This document shows positions 1-9,833 of a stretch of 64,000 nucleotides of DNA, in pieces. The notes under the pieces were generated by a model. That model did not search any database and was not told where the DNA came from. It was given only the letters and a program-made list of their open reading frames with translations. A program made the position numbers and the translations under genes. The DNA comes from an uncultured Eubacteriales bacterium (GTDB lineage: Bacteria > Bacillota > Clostridia > Oscillospirales > Oscillospiraceae): NCBI GenBank assembly GCA_900543085.1, contig UQQF01000005.1, positions 10,286 to 74,285 of the forward strand, read 5' to 3'. Each line of letters opens with the position of its first letter. The first letter of the stretch is position 1.

Positions 1-797
1 TGCGCATCCGGGCAAGGAGGTCGCTCTGATACCGGTGCATATAGATCAGTGCCTTGAAGCCGTTCTTCTTGCCGCTGTCAAAGAGCCAGTAGATGGGGCG
101 TTTCTGGTAGGTCTTGCAGTGGTAGGCATAGAAGTCGTTCAGGAAGTAGCTGCGGATGACCTCGCGGGGTGTACCCTTGCCGCCAAGCGCGTCGGCGATG
201 AACTTGAGGTTTTCTTCCAGCATATCGCTGCCGTAGACTGCCTCAACCCACTTCACAAAGCGTCCGGTCATGTCGTCTTCGAAGTAATCGTCGTCGCAGA
301 TGGGGATGATGTTGTCGGCATCCACCGGGAAGGTTAGTTCCTTCCACTCGCCGCCTACGTTGATATAGGTATACTCCTTGCTGACGCCAATACTTATGCC
401 GCCAAAAGTAATGGCATTGCCGTGTTCATCTACGAGGCGATCTTTCCGATATACATCATCCCAATCCCCGCCAGCGTAAGCAAGCCCCTCTACATCCAGT
501 GAGTACCGCCCGAACATGCAGCCTACGGCGTAGGAGATCAGGGAGATGATCTCATCCCGCTTAATACGGACATAGTTACTGCCCTGCATGGACTCCGGCA
601 CGTCATCCTTGGTGTCAAAGATGCGGTGTACTGTCACATCATTGTCCGCTACCTCCGGGGTCAGCTCGTCATGCAAGCTGTAGATGTCGATGAAAATGCG
701 GTTCAGCTCATTGAAAAAGAACGAAACAGGTCCCCCGTTTCCGAACAAAATTCCTTCTGGAACATATCTGCAAGAAAACATACCAGAGGACACTAGT
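1..797 (-). pseudogene. pglX: BREX PglX, C-terminal part in a shifted frame, open at the window edge
   Basis: Reading the minus strand leftwards from about 797 gives an uninterrupted frame ([20 protein letters not shown], later [20 protein letters not shown] and [11 protein letters not shown]) that runs to base 1 without a stop. This is the normal continuation of the PglX methyltransferase encoded upstream, but in another frame, so the join lies near 788-798. Restoring two bases there would give [19 protein letters not shown], a plausible unbroken product. A start inside the fragment (ATG near 777) could in principle give a separate C-terminal polypeptide. The true 3' end and any pglZ and brxL genes are outside the window. 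The frameshift could be real or a sequencing error. Confidence 0.8.
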
Positions 798-2891
798 CCA
801 CGTAATCGCTTCCTTGAAATAATAGGTTCTTTCACGAAGACGGTAGTTTTTAACAGTTGTTCTTACTTCAAATCCATCATTTTCCAAATTTACTATTGTA
901 TCAAAATTCCCGTACCATTTTCTCATATAGCCACCAGAAGTAACAGGAAACCACTTTAATCCAGATGCGACCATATCATCATGAGATTTCATAGTGAACC
1001 CAATCTTTTCGCTTATAACTTCATGCCAAAGTCTTAAAAATCGATCATTGTCACCTGTCAAAACACCTTTTCGCGTTTCTCCAGGAAAATGCTCCCCATC
1101 AGTAAATGCTCGAATAGCAAATTCACTAACCCAATATGCCACCGGCGAGCCGGGGATTTTGGAGAAGTTGGATTGCGGGGATTCATGAAAATAGCCGCAA
1201 TTAGGATTGGCGATGGCTTCCAACACCTTTTCCTTCTGTACTTCCATACCTCCCTTAAAATCAGATAGCCGGAAATATAAGCCCGGTTCAGAGGCGTTCT
1301 TATTTTGCAGTACAAAGGAACAGAGCGGGACAGTCGCTTCCTCAAAAGCGGAATATTCCATCTGAATCAGTGTTGTAATATTCTTGTTACGGATAATATA
1401 TTCCCGCAGCTTTTCATACGTTTTGATGAACATCCAGACAAAGGGTGTCATAAAGCCGCAGTATCCGTTCGGCTGGCAAAGTTGCAGATCTCGGTAAATG
1501 AATACACTGAACAAATCGCCGGAATAGTCCTTATAATTATCGTTGATATAATCTTTTAGCTTCGGGTTGTATTTGTTTAGATAGGGGGGATTGGTGCAAA
1601 CGACCGTGTACTTTTGGGATAGCACCCGCCGGTAATTCCAGTTGTTCAAGGTAGCTTCATAGTCCATATTAAACAGTGTCAGCGCTTCCGGCTCCTGTGG
1701 CTGGTCTGGAAGTGTCTTCACCTGTACCAGAGAACCAAATTCCCATAGCTCCGCATCAGAATGCGAAGGTGTGTAAACTTGAGGCTGGACGCCGCGGTTG
1801 AGAAAGCGCCGATCATATTGCCGTGCCTTCATAATCACAGCAAAATTTGCAAGCTGGATCGCACGCTCATCAATATCCAATCCAAAAAGGTTGTTTTTGA
1901 CAATCTCAGATGCCGCATCCCGCTCACTATAACCGCATTCCCTATAAATTTCCATCAGCACATCAAACGCATACACCAAAATATGCCCGCTGCCTACGCA
2001 GGGGTCAAGAAAGATCAGCTCTTGTGGTGCGATATTTTGTTTGATGTTTTGAAATTTACCACTTTTCGGCGCAGCTAGAAATGCAAGTTTCTCCCGCAAC
2101 TTACTTTCCGGATGCCGTTCAATCCAGTATTTGCCCAATGAATTATCAACCATATAGCGCACAACCCAGTCAGTAGTAAACAGTTGAGTTGCAGCGGGTA
2201 TATCTTCCCGAGTAACTGCACTTTTGTTGATGTTCACAACTTCATTGTGCTTTTCTAAACCGTAATACTGGTACAGCCAACCGATGATCTGCACCTGATT
2301 CGTCCAGTCCTCTTCGGGAATATCCGTGACCATGCGACCCAGAACGCTGTCGGCTTTCAGGATGTTGTTGGGGAACAGCAGCTCGGTATAGCCGCCCATT
2401 TTCTCAAACATCCGGGGCAGAGCTTCGTTCAGGGCATTGCACTGGGTCAGCAGCAGATAGCGGTAGAGGCCTTCGGTATGGTTAATCTCGATATACGAGG
2501 CAATCTTGTCCTTGTCCAGTCCCGGTAAATCCATATGCAGCGCGTCGCTGAGGATTTCCGGCTTGAACGCGCCGGTGCTGTCTGAAAAGACACGGATGTG
2601 GCTGGGCAGATAGTTGTTGACCTCCATGAAGCGCAGGGCGATAAAGCGGTTGAACCATGTATAAGCAACCTCTTCCATGACCTGAGCATATCCCTTCCGC
2701 TGGATCTGTGCCACAAGCTCCCTGCGCTGCTTGCATTCCTCGGAGGACAGGGCGCGGCCTCCAACGGTCACGGCATTTGCTTCGCCATAACCTTCTTCGG
2801 TAATTCCATATTGATAAGCCCTTTGCGATACCTGTGCAATCAGTTCCGTCCTTGCCCATATCGCAAATTTCTGTATGGCAGATTTATTCAT
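708..2891 (-). CDS. pglX: BREX-1 adenine-specific DNA methyltransferase PglX, N-terminal and catalytic part (frameshifted)
   Basis: PglX is the N6-adenine methyltransferase that marks self DNA in BREX phage defence. The 727-residue product has the S-adenosylmethionine motif DPCVGSGH (about 296-303) and the amino-methyltransferase catalytic motif NPPY (434-437), and starts at an ATG behind GGGGATAATG. Full PglX proteins are about 1,100-1,200 residues; here the frame breaks after ITWT (about residue 697) and ends in about 30 unrelated residues. Both catalytic motifs precede the break, but the lost C-terminal part carries target recognition in this family, so activity is doubtful. It is the last visible gene of the operon, 37 bases after the HEPN-like gene. 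The region is visibly more A+T-rich than the flanking chromosome. Confidence 0.9.
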   Translation of the reverse strand: MNKSAIQKFAIWARTELIAQVSQRAYQYGITEEGYGEANAVTVGGRALSSEECKQRRELVAQIQRKGYAQVMEEVAYTWFNRFIALRFMEVNNYLPSHIRVFSDSTGAFKPEILSDALHMDLPGLDKDKIASYIEINHTEGLYRYLLLTQCNALNEALPRMFEKMGGYTELLFPNNILKADSVLGRMVTDIPEEDWTNQVQIIGWLYQYYGLEKHNEVVNINKSAVTREDIPAATQLFTTDWVVRYMVDNSLGKYWIERHPESKLREKLAFLAAPKSGKFQNIKQNIAPQELIFLDPCVGSGHILVYAFDVLMEIYRECGYSERDAASEIVKNNLFGLDIDERAIQLANFAVIMKARQYDRRFLNRGVQPQVYTPSHSDAELWEFGSLVQVKTLPDQPQEPEALTLFNMDYEATLNNWNYRRVLSQKYTVVCTNPPYLNKYNPKLKDYINDNYKDYSGDLFSVFIYRDLQLCQPNGYCGFMTPFVWMFIKTYEKLREYIIRNKNITTLIQMEYSAFEEATVPLCSFVLQNKNASEPGLYFRLSDFKGGMEVQKEKVLEAIANPNCGYFHESPQSNFSKIPGSPVAYWVSEFAIRAFTDGEHFPGETRKGVLTGDNDRFLRLWHEVISEKIGFTMKSHDDMVASGLKWFPVTSGGYMRKWYGNFDTIVNLENDGFEVRTTVKNYRLRERTYYFKEAITWTSVLWYVFLQICSRRNFVRKRGTCFVLFQ

Positions 2892-2928
2892 ATCATTATC
2901 CCCAATTTATGAAGCTGATTTCAGCAAG

Positions 2929-3528
2929 TTATTCCCTCTCCTCAAAATCCACAAGCTTTTTTGCATAGAAGCCACTACAACTTGAGTAGCGGAAATTCCA
3001 ACCGAGGATTCTGAATAGATCGGACTGTTTATCTGGAATATCCCGTTCATCAGTATTGACGGTGATGTTTTGTAGGTATTTCATTTCAAGTAAGAACAGA
3101 GCCGCTAATACATAGAGCACATTTCTTTGACAGCCATCCTTGATATTTGCGACGCGACCATGCTTAATGTTGGTAAAGGCGTGCCACCAAAAAAGAGATT
3201 GGCCTGGCTGATCGTTATTCCAGCTATAGAATGGCTTAATCACCATTCCATTCATCAGGATCTGAACCTCTTGATTTAAGATGTCTGGGTAATCCTCTAT
3301 CACTGCTCTATAATATTGCGTAATTCTTTCGGCTGCCGAGGAAGAGCAAAACACTTTGAAGAATGAATCTAATTCTGCTCCGATCATCTGTATGAGCCCA
3401 GCATATTCATTGGAGTAGGCCATTGCATTATCGGCTGATAATGCAACATAGTTCAGTGTATGTATAAACTTTTCTTCCAGCATTAGGTAGTACGCCCAGT
3501 AGTCACGAAGAAATTGCTCACGATTCAT
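2929..3528 (-). CDS. HEPN-like accessory protein inside the BREX operon
   Basis: A 199-residue mostly helical protein, start chosen at the ATG behind GGGAGGG. The C-terminal half contains FWWHAFTNIKHGR followed by a Leu/Ala-rich helix (VLYVLAALFLLEMKYL), an arrangement typical of small HEPN/AbiV-like proteins in Firmicutes in which a conserved Lys-His pair sits before the last helix. I do not recognise a named family, and the canonical RNase motif R-x4-6-H is not clear. It sits between brxC and pglX, a position not occupied in the standard six-gene type 1 BREX order, and is co-oriented with short gaps (14 and 37 bases). It is probably an accessory defence or regulatory component; function unknown. 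Confidence 0.6.
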   Translation of the reverse strand: MNREQFLRDYWAYYLMLEEKFIHTLNYVALSADNAMAYSNEYAGLIQMIGAELDSFFKVFCSSSAAERITQYYRAVIEDYPDILNQEVQILMNGMVIKPFYSWNNDQPGQSLFWWHAFTNIKHGRVANIKDGCQRNVLYVLAALFLLEMKYLQNITVNTDERDIPDKQSDLFRILGWNFRYSSCSGFYAKKLVDFEERE

Positions 3529-3542
3529 AGCGTTGCCCTCCC

Positions 3543-6500
3543 TTAGCTGATCTGGATGCCGTCGCAGCTTTCCAGCGTCTTCATCAGCTTATCTCGGATT
3601 CCCTCAACATACTTGTCAATGTCCTCTTTGGATTGCAGACGCTTGACGGAGCATAGGTCATACCGGCGAACAGAGGTGATTTTTTTTGGCTTGGATGCCG
3701 GAGACCCAGTCGTGGCACCCAATTCTGGATGGGCCTGATGGTTATCAGCAGCCAAGACCTCCATCCGGCGGCAGATATTTTCCTTGTAGTTGAGAAGCTG
3801 CGTGACCATCGCGTCCAATTCTGTGAGGGATGAAGCTTCCTTTGCCGCTTCTCGCTTGCCAACGAAATAGTCGTCTGCCTGACGCAGCAGAGCCGTCGCG
3901 TCATTGGCTTCGGAAGCTAGCTGGTGAACATCCTGCATACACTGGCGAACATTCTCTAAAACTTCATCCCTCTTGATATCCAGCAGATTGTTGTAGGCAG
4001 CTTTCGCTTTGTGGATCAGCTCCGGCAGCTCACCGATGCGGTTATAGGGCTTCGGCATGGCAAGGATCGTTGAAATCTGACGGAAGACATCCTGCGCGCC
4101 GGCATCAGTCGCAAAGTAGTCGCGCTCCTTGCTGATTTTCTCCATCTGACGCCGGGCTTCGTCATAGACGGGACGTTGAGACTTGAAGAACAACTCCACG
4201 CCCTCCATATCTTCGATAGAATCCAGAAGGTCATCCTGTTTTTGCACCATACGGGAGAGAAGCGCCACGTTGTCCTTGCGCTGGCTCAGCACGTCGGCGG
4301 CAAGGTTACGAGCGGTTTCCACAACTTCCCGTTCCGGGTATCTCACTTGCTTATAGGCTTGCAAAAGCTCATTGTAGTGCTTCTCTTTTTCCTCGAAGGT
4401 GGTCAGCACAAACCGGATCAGTCCGTCTTCATCGGAAGGAATGTCCATTGCGCCGAGATAGTCCCGGAGGAAGTTGATGCTCTTTCTCATCAGGTCTTCC
4501 GAAGGGGCAATCCGGCGGGTCACAATCGCTTTGTCAATCTCTGACCGTTTGCGCAGATAGTCCACGAGTCTGCGCTCATCCTTACCCACAATCGCGCCGC
4601 CGTACTTGATCGAGATCTTCTGCTGGGCAATGAGACGGGCAACCAGAGCGGCAATGTCGATTTCCCGCCAACCATAGGGGATTGCGCTGTATCTGCGCTG
4701 CACGTCACCCATAGAAGTTGTGAGCATCTTTGCGTTTTGCAGTTCCAGCCATTGGCTGATCTCGTTCAGGGCATCCTCGTTGTTCGAGCCGGTCCCGGCA
4801 AAGGCACCCTGCTCATTGTCCGTCCCGTTGAGGATCGCAAGGATGTCCGCATCGCTTTCAACAAACTTGTTGACCATACTGAGCTTGGAATACACGCTCT
4901 CAACCAGACCGTTCAGGGCGGCATCCAACTTGTCTTTCGCGTTGCCAGCCTTGATGTCCATGACCTCACCATGAACCACAACCTTTGCGTCTACAATGGC
5001 TTTCTCAATATAGCCTCGCGCCCGCTCTTCAAGTCTGCGGGCTTCTTGCTGCCGCTTGCGGATAATATCCTGAATGCTCTCCGGGAGCTGGGAGACGTTT
5101 TTCTGCTTGACATACTTGCGGATTTTCATCGCCTGTTCCAGTTCCTCGAAGTACGGGGTTTCATTGGAAAGGACGACAATCGCTTCGTTATTTACCTGAG
5201 AATCCATAATCAGCCGCGGATCCGGTGCACCGTAGTAGTCACTGGCTATCGTAACAATCCGCAGCCGCATCCCACCGGAGGCAGAGCCGTTCAGCGTCTC
5301 GTCCACATACTGGTCATAGGCAAAATCATACTTGCCATACTTAAACTTCTTCGCCGGATAGATTTCCCCAAACACCGTCTGGGCGATGCTCGCTGTCACC
5401 TGTGCGCTGTCTACAACCGTGTTGCGGATGTCAATGGCAATGTCCTGTTCTTCGTCGGTCAGGAAGGCATAGGTGTCCCCATTGCGGGAGATATAGTTCT
5501 GAGACAACAGACGTTCAAGGGACTCCGTGACAGATTTCCTGAGGGCAATCTTATCGGTGCGAATGTCGTCGATCATCAGAATAGAAATGTTGTCGATATT
5601 TGGTTTAATGTCATTATCAATATACCGAACTAAGTACAGCAGTTTCAGGACGTTTACATCCTGCTGTTCCAAACCGTCATGGTGGTCAGCCGCATTCTGA
5701 CAGCGGTCAATCACGCGCCGGATAGCACTCTCAAGGAAGGTGTGGACGGTATCATAGAAGAGGTGGAAGGGGACAAGGGCGTTCTCGTCCTTATCCTGCA
5801 CCTTCTGCGCTGCCTCCTGGAAGCCGGAGAGCATAGACCGTTCGCCACCGGAGAGGTGCTTACCGGAATTGCCGTGTTTTCGGATCTCCGCAAGTACCTT
5901 CTGGATGATGATAAACTGGTATGGAACAAAGGGAAAAGTGTCAGAAAATTCCGCAGCGTCCGTAAAACCTTTGATGTCCAGCACTGGATTGTTGAAGATA
6001 TAGAGGTTTTTCAGGACGGCGTGTTCCTTGTCATATACCATGCGGAGAAGCTGGTCTGCCTCTTCGGTCTTTGCCAGCACACGCTTTTTGATGACCTCAT
6101 CAACGGAAGAAGAGGACAGACTGAGGCGGGTGTTGAAGCGTCCCTGAATCTTGGAAAAGTCATCACCGGAGATATGGACAACGGAGTCGATCGCCTCCTG
6201 GCTCGTAACCATAACCCAGACTTTCCCCATGCAGCGGGTTCCGATTTCTTCCACAAGGGATTGCAGATTGATCATCAGATCCCCGTCGTCACCGATATAC
6301 TGACCAACCTCGTCCACCATAAACAGCAGCCGGAAGTTCTTGCCTTTTCCGTCCACATATTCTTTGATGTCCGCAACTAGCTGGGCAATACTCAGTTCAT
6401 TCGTCTCTTCACCGTTAAACCAGTTCTGGGCAGCCTGTTCGCTCATACCAAGAACAGATTGCAATACTTCTACAATATCGTCCTCAAAGAAGGCAAAGGA

Positions 6501-7088
6501 GTCACGCGTTTCCACCCACGGTGCACCATTGATTTCTTCAAAGGCAGCAAGGAACTGCTCCGTCTTGCCCTGCTTTTCAATAAAGCGTTCCAGCTTGGCG
6601 ATCTTCAAATCGTCCCCATAGAAGCCGCAGTGATTATAGAACATTTTGGCGAAGACGCGCAGGACAGCAGTTTTGTCCTTTGTGATCGGGCCTTCAATAT
6701 CGATGTTAAACAGAATGGACTCCGTAGGCACCGAGACGCACTTAACCGCAGTGGCGTACATCATGGGATCGTCAAACTTGTCCTTGAAGTAGTCCATTGC
6801 CTCCTTGCCGCATACCTCCTTGTTTTCAAGAAGGTAGGAGAGAATTTTTAAGAAGTGAGATTTACCACTTCCAAAGAAACCGGAAATCCAGACACCGATT
6901 TTATCGGTGGGATAGTCGATAGCTTTTGAGTAGTTGTCAAAGAATGTACGGAAATGCCTGCGCAGCTCCTTCGTGATGATATACTCACTCAGCTCTTGCC
7001 GCAGACTATTGTCGTCGTTCTGGGAAACCTTAATTACACCGTTAATATCTCGGTTGATGTCCTTTTGGAACATATTTTGTATCTTCAT
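3543..7088 (-). CDS. brxC: BREX system P-loop ATPase BrxC
   Basis: 1,181 residues, the usual BrxC length (about 1,200). The N-terminus has a clear Walker A GFFGSGKS at 70-77, and LLFMVDEVGQ near 260 is the Walker B. The rest holds long helical stretches (VETARNLAADVLSQRKDN and following). BrxC is an AAA-like ATPase needed for BREX phage exclusion and host methylation; its exact mechanical role is not settled. The ATG follows GGAGGCAAGAACC, 14 bases after brxB. The frame is complete with no sign of decay, in contrast to pglX downstream. Confidence 0.95.
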   Translation of the reverse strand: MKIQNMFQKDINRDINGVIKVSQNDDNSLRQELSEYIITKELRRHFRTFFDNYSKAIDYPTDKIGVWISGFFGSGKSHFLKILSYLLENKEVCGKEAMDYFKDKFDDPMMYATAVKCVSVPTESILFNIDIEGPITKDKTAVLRVFAKMFYNHCGFYGDDLKIAKLERFIEKQGKTEQFLAAFEEINGAPWVETRDSFAFFEDDIVEVLQSVLGMSEQAAQNWFNGEETNELSIAQLVADIKEYVDGKGKNFRLLFMVDEVGQYIGDDGDLMINLQSLVEEIGTRCMGKVWVMVTSQEAIDSVVHISGDDFSKIQGRFNTRLSLSSSSVDEVIKKRVLAKTEEADQLLRMVYDKEHAVLKNLYIFNNPVLDIKGFTDAAEFSDTFPFVPYQFIIIQKVLAEIRKHGNSGKHLSGGERSMLSGFQEAAQKVQDKDENALVPFHLFYDTVHTFLESAIRRVIDRCQNAADHHDGLEQQDVNVLKLLYLVRYIDNDIKPNIDNISILMIDDIRTDKIALRKSVTESLERLLSQNYISRNGDTYAFLTDEEQDIAIDIRNTVVDSAQVTASIAQTVFGEIYPAKKFKYGKYDFAYDQYVDETLNGSASGGMRLRIVTIASDYYGAPDPRLIMDSQVNNEAIVVLSNETPYFEELEQAMKIRKYVKQKNVSQLPESIQDIIRKRQQEARRLEERARGYIEKAIVDAKVVVHGEVMDIKAGNAKDKLDAALNGLVESVYSKLSMVNKFVESDADILAILNGTDNEQGAFAGTGSNNEDALNEISQWLELQNAKMLTTSMGDVQRRYSAIPYGWREIDIAALVARLIAQQKISIKYGGAIVGKDERRLVDYLRKRSEIDKAIVTRRIAPSEDLMRKSINFLRDYLGAMDIPSDEDGLIRFVLTTFEEKEKHYNELLQAYKQVRYPEREVVETARNLAADVLSQRKDNVALLSRMVQKQDDLLDSIEDMEGVELFFKSQRPVYDEARRQMEKISKERDYFATDAGAQDVFRQISTILAMPKPYNRIGELPELIHKAKAAYNNLLDIKRDEVLENVRQCMQDVHQLASEANDATALLRQADDYFVGKREAAKEASSLTELDAMVTQLLNYKENICRRMEVLAADNHQAHPELGATTGSPASKPKKITSVRRYDLCSVKRLQSKEDIDKYVEGIRDKLMKTLESCDGIQIS

Positions 7089-7102
7089 GGTTCTTGCCTC
7101 CG

Positions 7103-7663
7103 TTACAGCAGATTAAAAGCCCGGTAATAGTGACCGTCCAGAAACTCGTTAAAAAGAATGAGCGTCTGACCGTTGAAGCTACCCGGATAAAACATCACAA
7201 TCGGAATGTCCTCAAAGAGATGCTGCATACTGTCCAGCATCTTGTGAGAGCGCATTAATGGGTAGATTTTTCCAATGCCTGTCATGAACAAAACGTCCTG
7301 TCCCTTCACATGAGGGGAGTAGTCCATCCTTGTCAGAAGTGCCTCCGGCGTTGCGATCTTTTGCAACTGGCTGAGAAGGTAATCCTTCCCACGCTTTTCC
7401 TCCAATCCGGGTACAGAGCGAAGGATGCGCTTATCTTCCAGCAGGGAAAGGAAGATTTCATAGAGGTCGCACTCGATAATCCGGTAGGGGGTGTTCGCCT
7501 CTGCTTTTAACCTTCGGATATAATCCTGAACCACAATCTCGTCTTTGGGGTCATAGCAGAAAACATGGATGCCCACCTCATTGCTCAAGCCCTTATTGGC
7601 GAGGAAACTCGGATCAGAAATCCGGTCTTTGATCCGATCCAGCTCTTGTTTTATCATGTCCAT
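7103..7663 (-). CDS. brxB: BREX protein BrxB (DUF1788)
   Basis: 186 residues, full length for DUF1788 proteins. It begins MDMIKQELDRIKDRISDPSF and ends with PIVMFYPGSFNGQTLILFNE, the conserved C-terminal segment of BrxB. An AGGAGG site lies five bases before the ATG and the start is 9 bases after the brxA stop, so the two are almost certainly co-translated. BrxB is a core component of type 1 BREX with no established enzymatic activity. Confidence 0.93.
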   Translation of the reverse strand: MDMIKQELDRIKDRISDPSFLANKGLSNEVGIHVFCYDPKDEIVVQDYIRRLKAEANTPYRIIECDLYEIFLSLLEDKRILRSVPGLEEKRGKDYLLSQLQKIATPEALLTRMDYSPHVKGQDVLFMTGIGKIYPLMRSHKMLDSMQHLFEDIPIVMFYPGSFNGQTLILFNEFLDGHYYRAFNLL

Positions 7664-7672
7664 GACCGCCTC

Positions 7673-8281
7673 CTATCGAAAACAATTAAATGCTGGCAGA
7701 GCTTCATAATCGTTGTTGGCTTTGATGCCTTCTTCCAGCTCTTCGCAGAGCAGAACCGGATTCAGAGTAGTCGCTCGTATCCCATCCAGATATTCTGTTT
7801 CCACCAGCATCCGCACCAGCACGCTTTTGATTTTTTTGACCGTGTTTTCGCTCCATGCCGCGACAGAATCATTCTGCGCCTGAAGCCGGGTAAAGAACGC
7901 ATTCAGGTCTTTCCGTGAAAAACTGAAATCCTGATTGCTGTATTTCTCTCCGATAACCTGTATCATAAATTCCCAGACCAAACGGTTATATTTCATGATC
8001 GCATAGAGGTTGATCTGCTTTGCAATTTCGCTGGGTGCGAATGCAAGCTCATGCACAAGCTGCCCGTTGCCCAGCGCATCCAGACGTTTATAGCAAGCCC
8101 TCGCCAGCCGAGAAACCTGACGCTCCGTAGGGTATTGAAAAAGATTGTCCTTTTTGATTATTTCGATTGCCTCTTCAATGGTTTTGCCGTCAATGTAATA
8201 TTTCGCGGCAATCCTGATCTCATAGAAGAGGAATTGCTCAGCCGTTAGGCTGCCGTTATATAAATGCGCCTGATCCATCAT
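7673..8281 (-). CDS. brxA: BREX protein BrxA (DUF1819)
   Basis: About 202 residues of the DUF1819 family, the first gene of type 1 BREX operons. An upstream in-frame ATG exists at 8314, but GGAGATATA lies directly before the internal ATG at 8281 and the family usually starts near the DQAHLYNGSLT segment, so I choose the later start. BrxA homologues fold as small DNA-binding helical proteins. It opens the operon behind a promoter at 8432-8460. Confidence 0.92.
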   Translation of the reverse strand: MMDQAHLYNGSLTAEQFLFYEIRIAAKYYIDGKTIEEAIEIIKKDNLFQYPTERQVSRLARACYKRLDALGNGQLVHELAFAPSEIAKQINLYAIMKYNRLVWEFMIQVIGEKYSNQDFSFSRKDLNAFFTRLQAQNDSVAAWSENTVKKIKSVLVRMLVETEYLDGIRATTLNPVLLCEELEEGIKANNDYEALPAFNCFR

Positions 8282-8431
8282 TATATCTCCGTTTATATAA
8301 ATATTTCTTGTCATACATCTTTACATAAACTAAAAGTAGGACTCGGTAGTGTTTGCCATAGACGTTGCAATATTTCAGAGTTATATAGCTTGATTTCATG
8401 CCTCTTATCTCAGCAACGAGCAGATAATTAT

Positions 8432-8460
8432 ATTGTACCAAGTTTTACTCTTTCTTTCAA
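8432..8460 (-). promoter_or_regulatory. Promoter of the BREX operon
   Basis: On the minus strand TTGAAA (8460-8455) is followed after exactly 17 bases by TACAAT (8437-8432), a good housekeeping-type promoter pointing at brxA. It predicts a leader of about 145 bases before the chosen brxA start. In the rest of the 8282-8689 gap I see no gene or other clear signal. Confidence 0.7.
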
Positions 8461-8689
8461 CGATATTACCTGAGCAAAAGGCATTTATCTCTAAGGTTGT
8501 TCTGCCATAACTGAAATATATTCTATAAAAAATGCCTACATATCGGCGCAACGAGGCTTATGGCAATTGCTTCATTTGAGTCGTTTTCAAAACCTATATT
8601 CAGATACTAATTAGTGAAGACAAAGGTTGCGCACGAGATGGCACTAAGATAGAATATAGTCAATAATGAACCGAAGGATGGGTGACGGC

Positions 8690-9037
8690 ATGGCTAAAAG
8701 AGACGGCGGCATATTCGGCGGGCTTTTCGACTTCAACAATGATGGCCGAACGGATGCGGGCGAGGAGTGGATAGCCTACCAGATTATGCAGGAAGTGATG
8801 AAGTCACCGGACAGCGAGCCGGAACAAAGTTGGCGCGACACCTGCGTAGACGGTAGCGAAAACGGCGTGTACCCATACGAGTACGACACTGAAGCCGAAT
8901 ACCTGGCAGCGATCGAGCGTGAAAAATACGCTTGGCGTGATTTTTGCGTTGTGGACTACAACAGCGGCATATTCCCCGAAGGCTACGAGACGCTGGAAGA
9001 GTTCGAGGCCGCCGTGGAAAATGGCTGGGATGGGTGA
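8690..9037 (+). CDS. Small acidic protein with an EF-hand-like loop
   Basis: About 115 residues, unrecognised. DFNNDGRTDAGEE near the N-terminus matches the 12-residue EF-hand calcium loop at every ligand position (D, N, D, G, D, E). Two related segments follow, EQSWRDTCVDGSENGVYPYEY and YAWRDFCVVDYNSGIFPEGY, suggesting an internal duplication. The start at the third ATG (8690) is preferred because GAAGGA precedes it; in-frame ATGs also occur at 8666 and 8678. No signal peptide, so probably cytoplasmic. It has its own terminator and no operon partner. Confidence 0.6.
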   Translation: MAKRDGGIFGGLFDFNNDGRTDAGEEWIAYQIMQEVMKSPDSEPEQSWRDTCVDGSENGVYPYEYDTEAEYLAAIEREKYAWRDFCVVDYNSGIFPEGYETLEEFEAAVENGWDG

Positions 9038-9055
9038 GCGCCGCGTAAGGAAAGC

Positions 9056-9083
9056 AAAAGGTCGCCAACGGCGACCTTTTATA
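9056..9083 (+). terminator. Bidirectional Rho-independent terminator
   Basis: AAAAGGTCGCC AAC GGCGACCTTTT is a perfect stem with A- and T-runs on both sides, placed between the converging acidic-protein gene and the phosphoesterase pseudogene. Confidence 0.85.
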
Positions 9084-9086
9084 ATT

Positions 9087-9785
9087 TTACTCCCCCAGCC
9101 TTGCATAGTTCTGATACATAATCCGCAGCCTGTCCATGGTTTTCGTCGTGTGGAAATGTCCGGCGTACCATCGGGCGTAGTGCAGCCTGCGCTCAATTTC
9201 GTCCAGCCACTGCTCGGTGCTCGTGTCGACGGTGCTCTGGTCGATGAACGGCAAAAACGCCTCAGTTGGCTCGTAAGTCAGCGGCGTGGTGTGGCTGAAG
9301 ACAACGTCTACCTGCCAGCCGCGATGTGAGAGCACGGACTCGATGCGGCGCTTGATTTCCTCGCCCGGCTGCTCGTCGGATCACCATGCCGCACCGCGCA
9401 GTAGGCGGTACTGCTTGTCGATGCTGTACGCGCCGCCGATGGCGATGCAGCTCCTGTCGTCAAGCCCGTACACCTCGCCGCCGAGGGCAAAGAGCAGGCT
9501 CGGGTACTTGCGCTGCGCCATGACCGTGCCGCCGAAGCGCTCGACCGGCTCGTATCCGAGCACCGCCGTGGGCCGCGCCTCGTGGTTGCCGTGGATGCAC
9601 AGCAGCGTTATTGGCATCGCGGCTATGTACTGTTTGAGCTTTTCGTTGAGGTGGTTGAGGCAGTAGTTGACGCCCGCGTCGCCGAGGATTATCAGCACGT
9701 CCTCGCGCGTAGTGTGGTTGTCGCGGCAGAAACACGCGATGCGCTCAAAGCGCCCATGCGTGTCGCCGGTGAGGTAGACGCTCAT
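9087..9785 (-). pseudogene. Metallophosphoesterase interrupted by an in-frame TGA
   Basis: The first 134 residues carry calcineurin-type metal-site motifs GDTHG (7-11), GDAG and GNHE. The frame stops at TGA (9381-9383) and continues in the same frame to 9087 with GHFH, the C-terminal metal motif. The codon before the stop is TGG, and this family commonly has two adjacent Trp followed by SDEQP; here W-stop-SDEQP is seen, so a single TGG-to-TGA change explains the break. TGA is an ordinary stop elsewhere in the window, so recoding is unlikely. Without the second half the metal site is incomplete. Confidence 0.85.
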
Positions 9786-9833
9786 ATTTCCCTCCTGATA
9801 TAGTGAGCGGACGGTGCAGGCCGTCCGCTCGTG

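Noticed and set aside
9381..9383. TGA read as Trp or selenocysteine in the phosphoesterase
   Set aside because: TGA is a normal stop in many genes of this window (for example after the PMT gene and rsmI), the site aligns with Trp, and no SECIS-like hairpin is evident.
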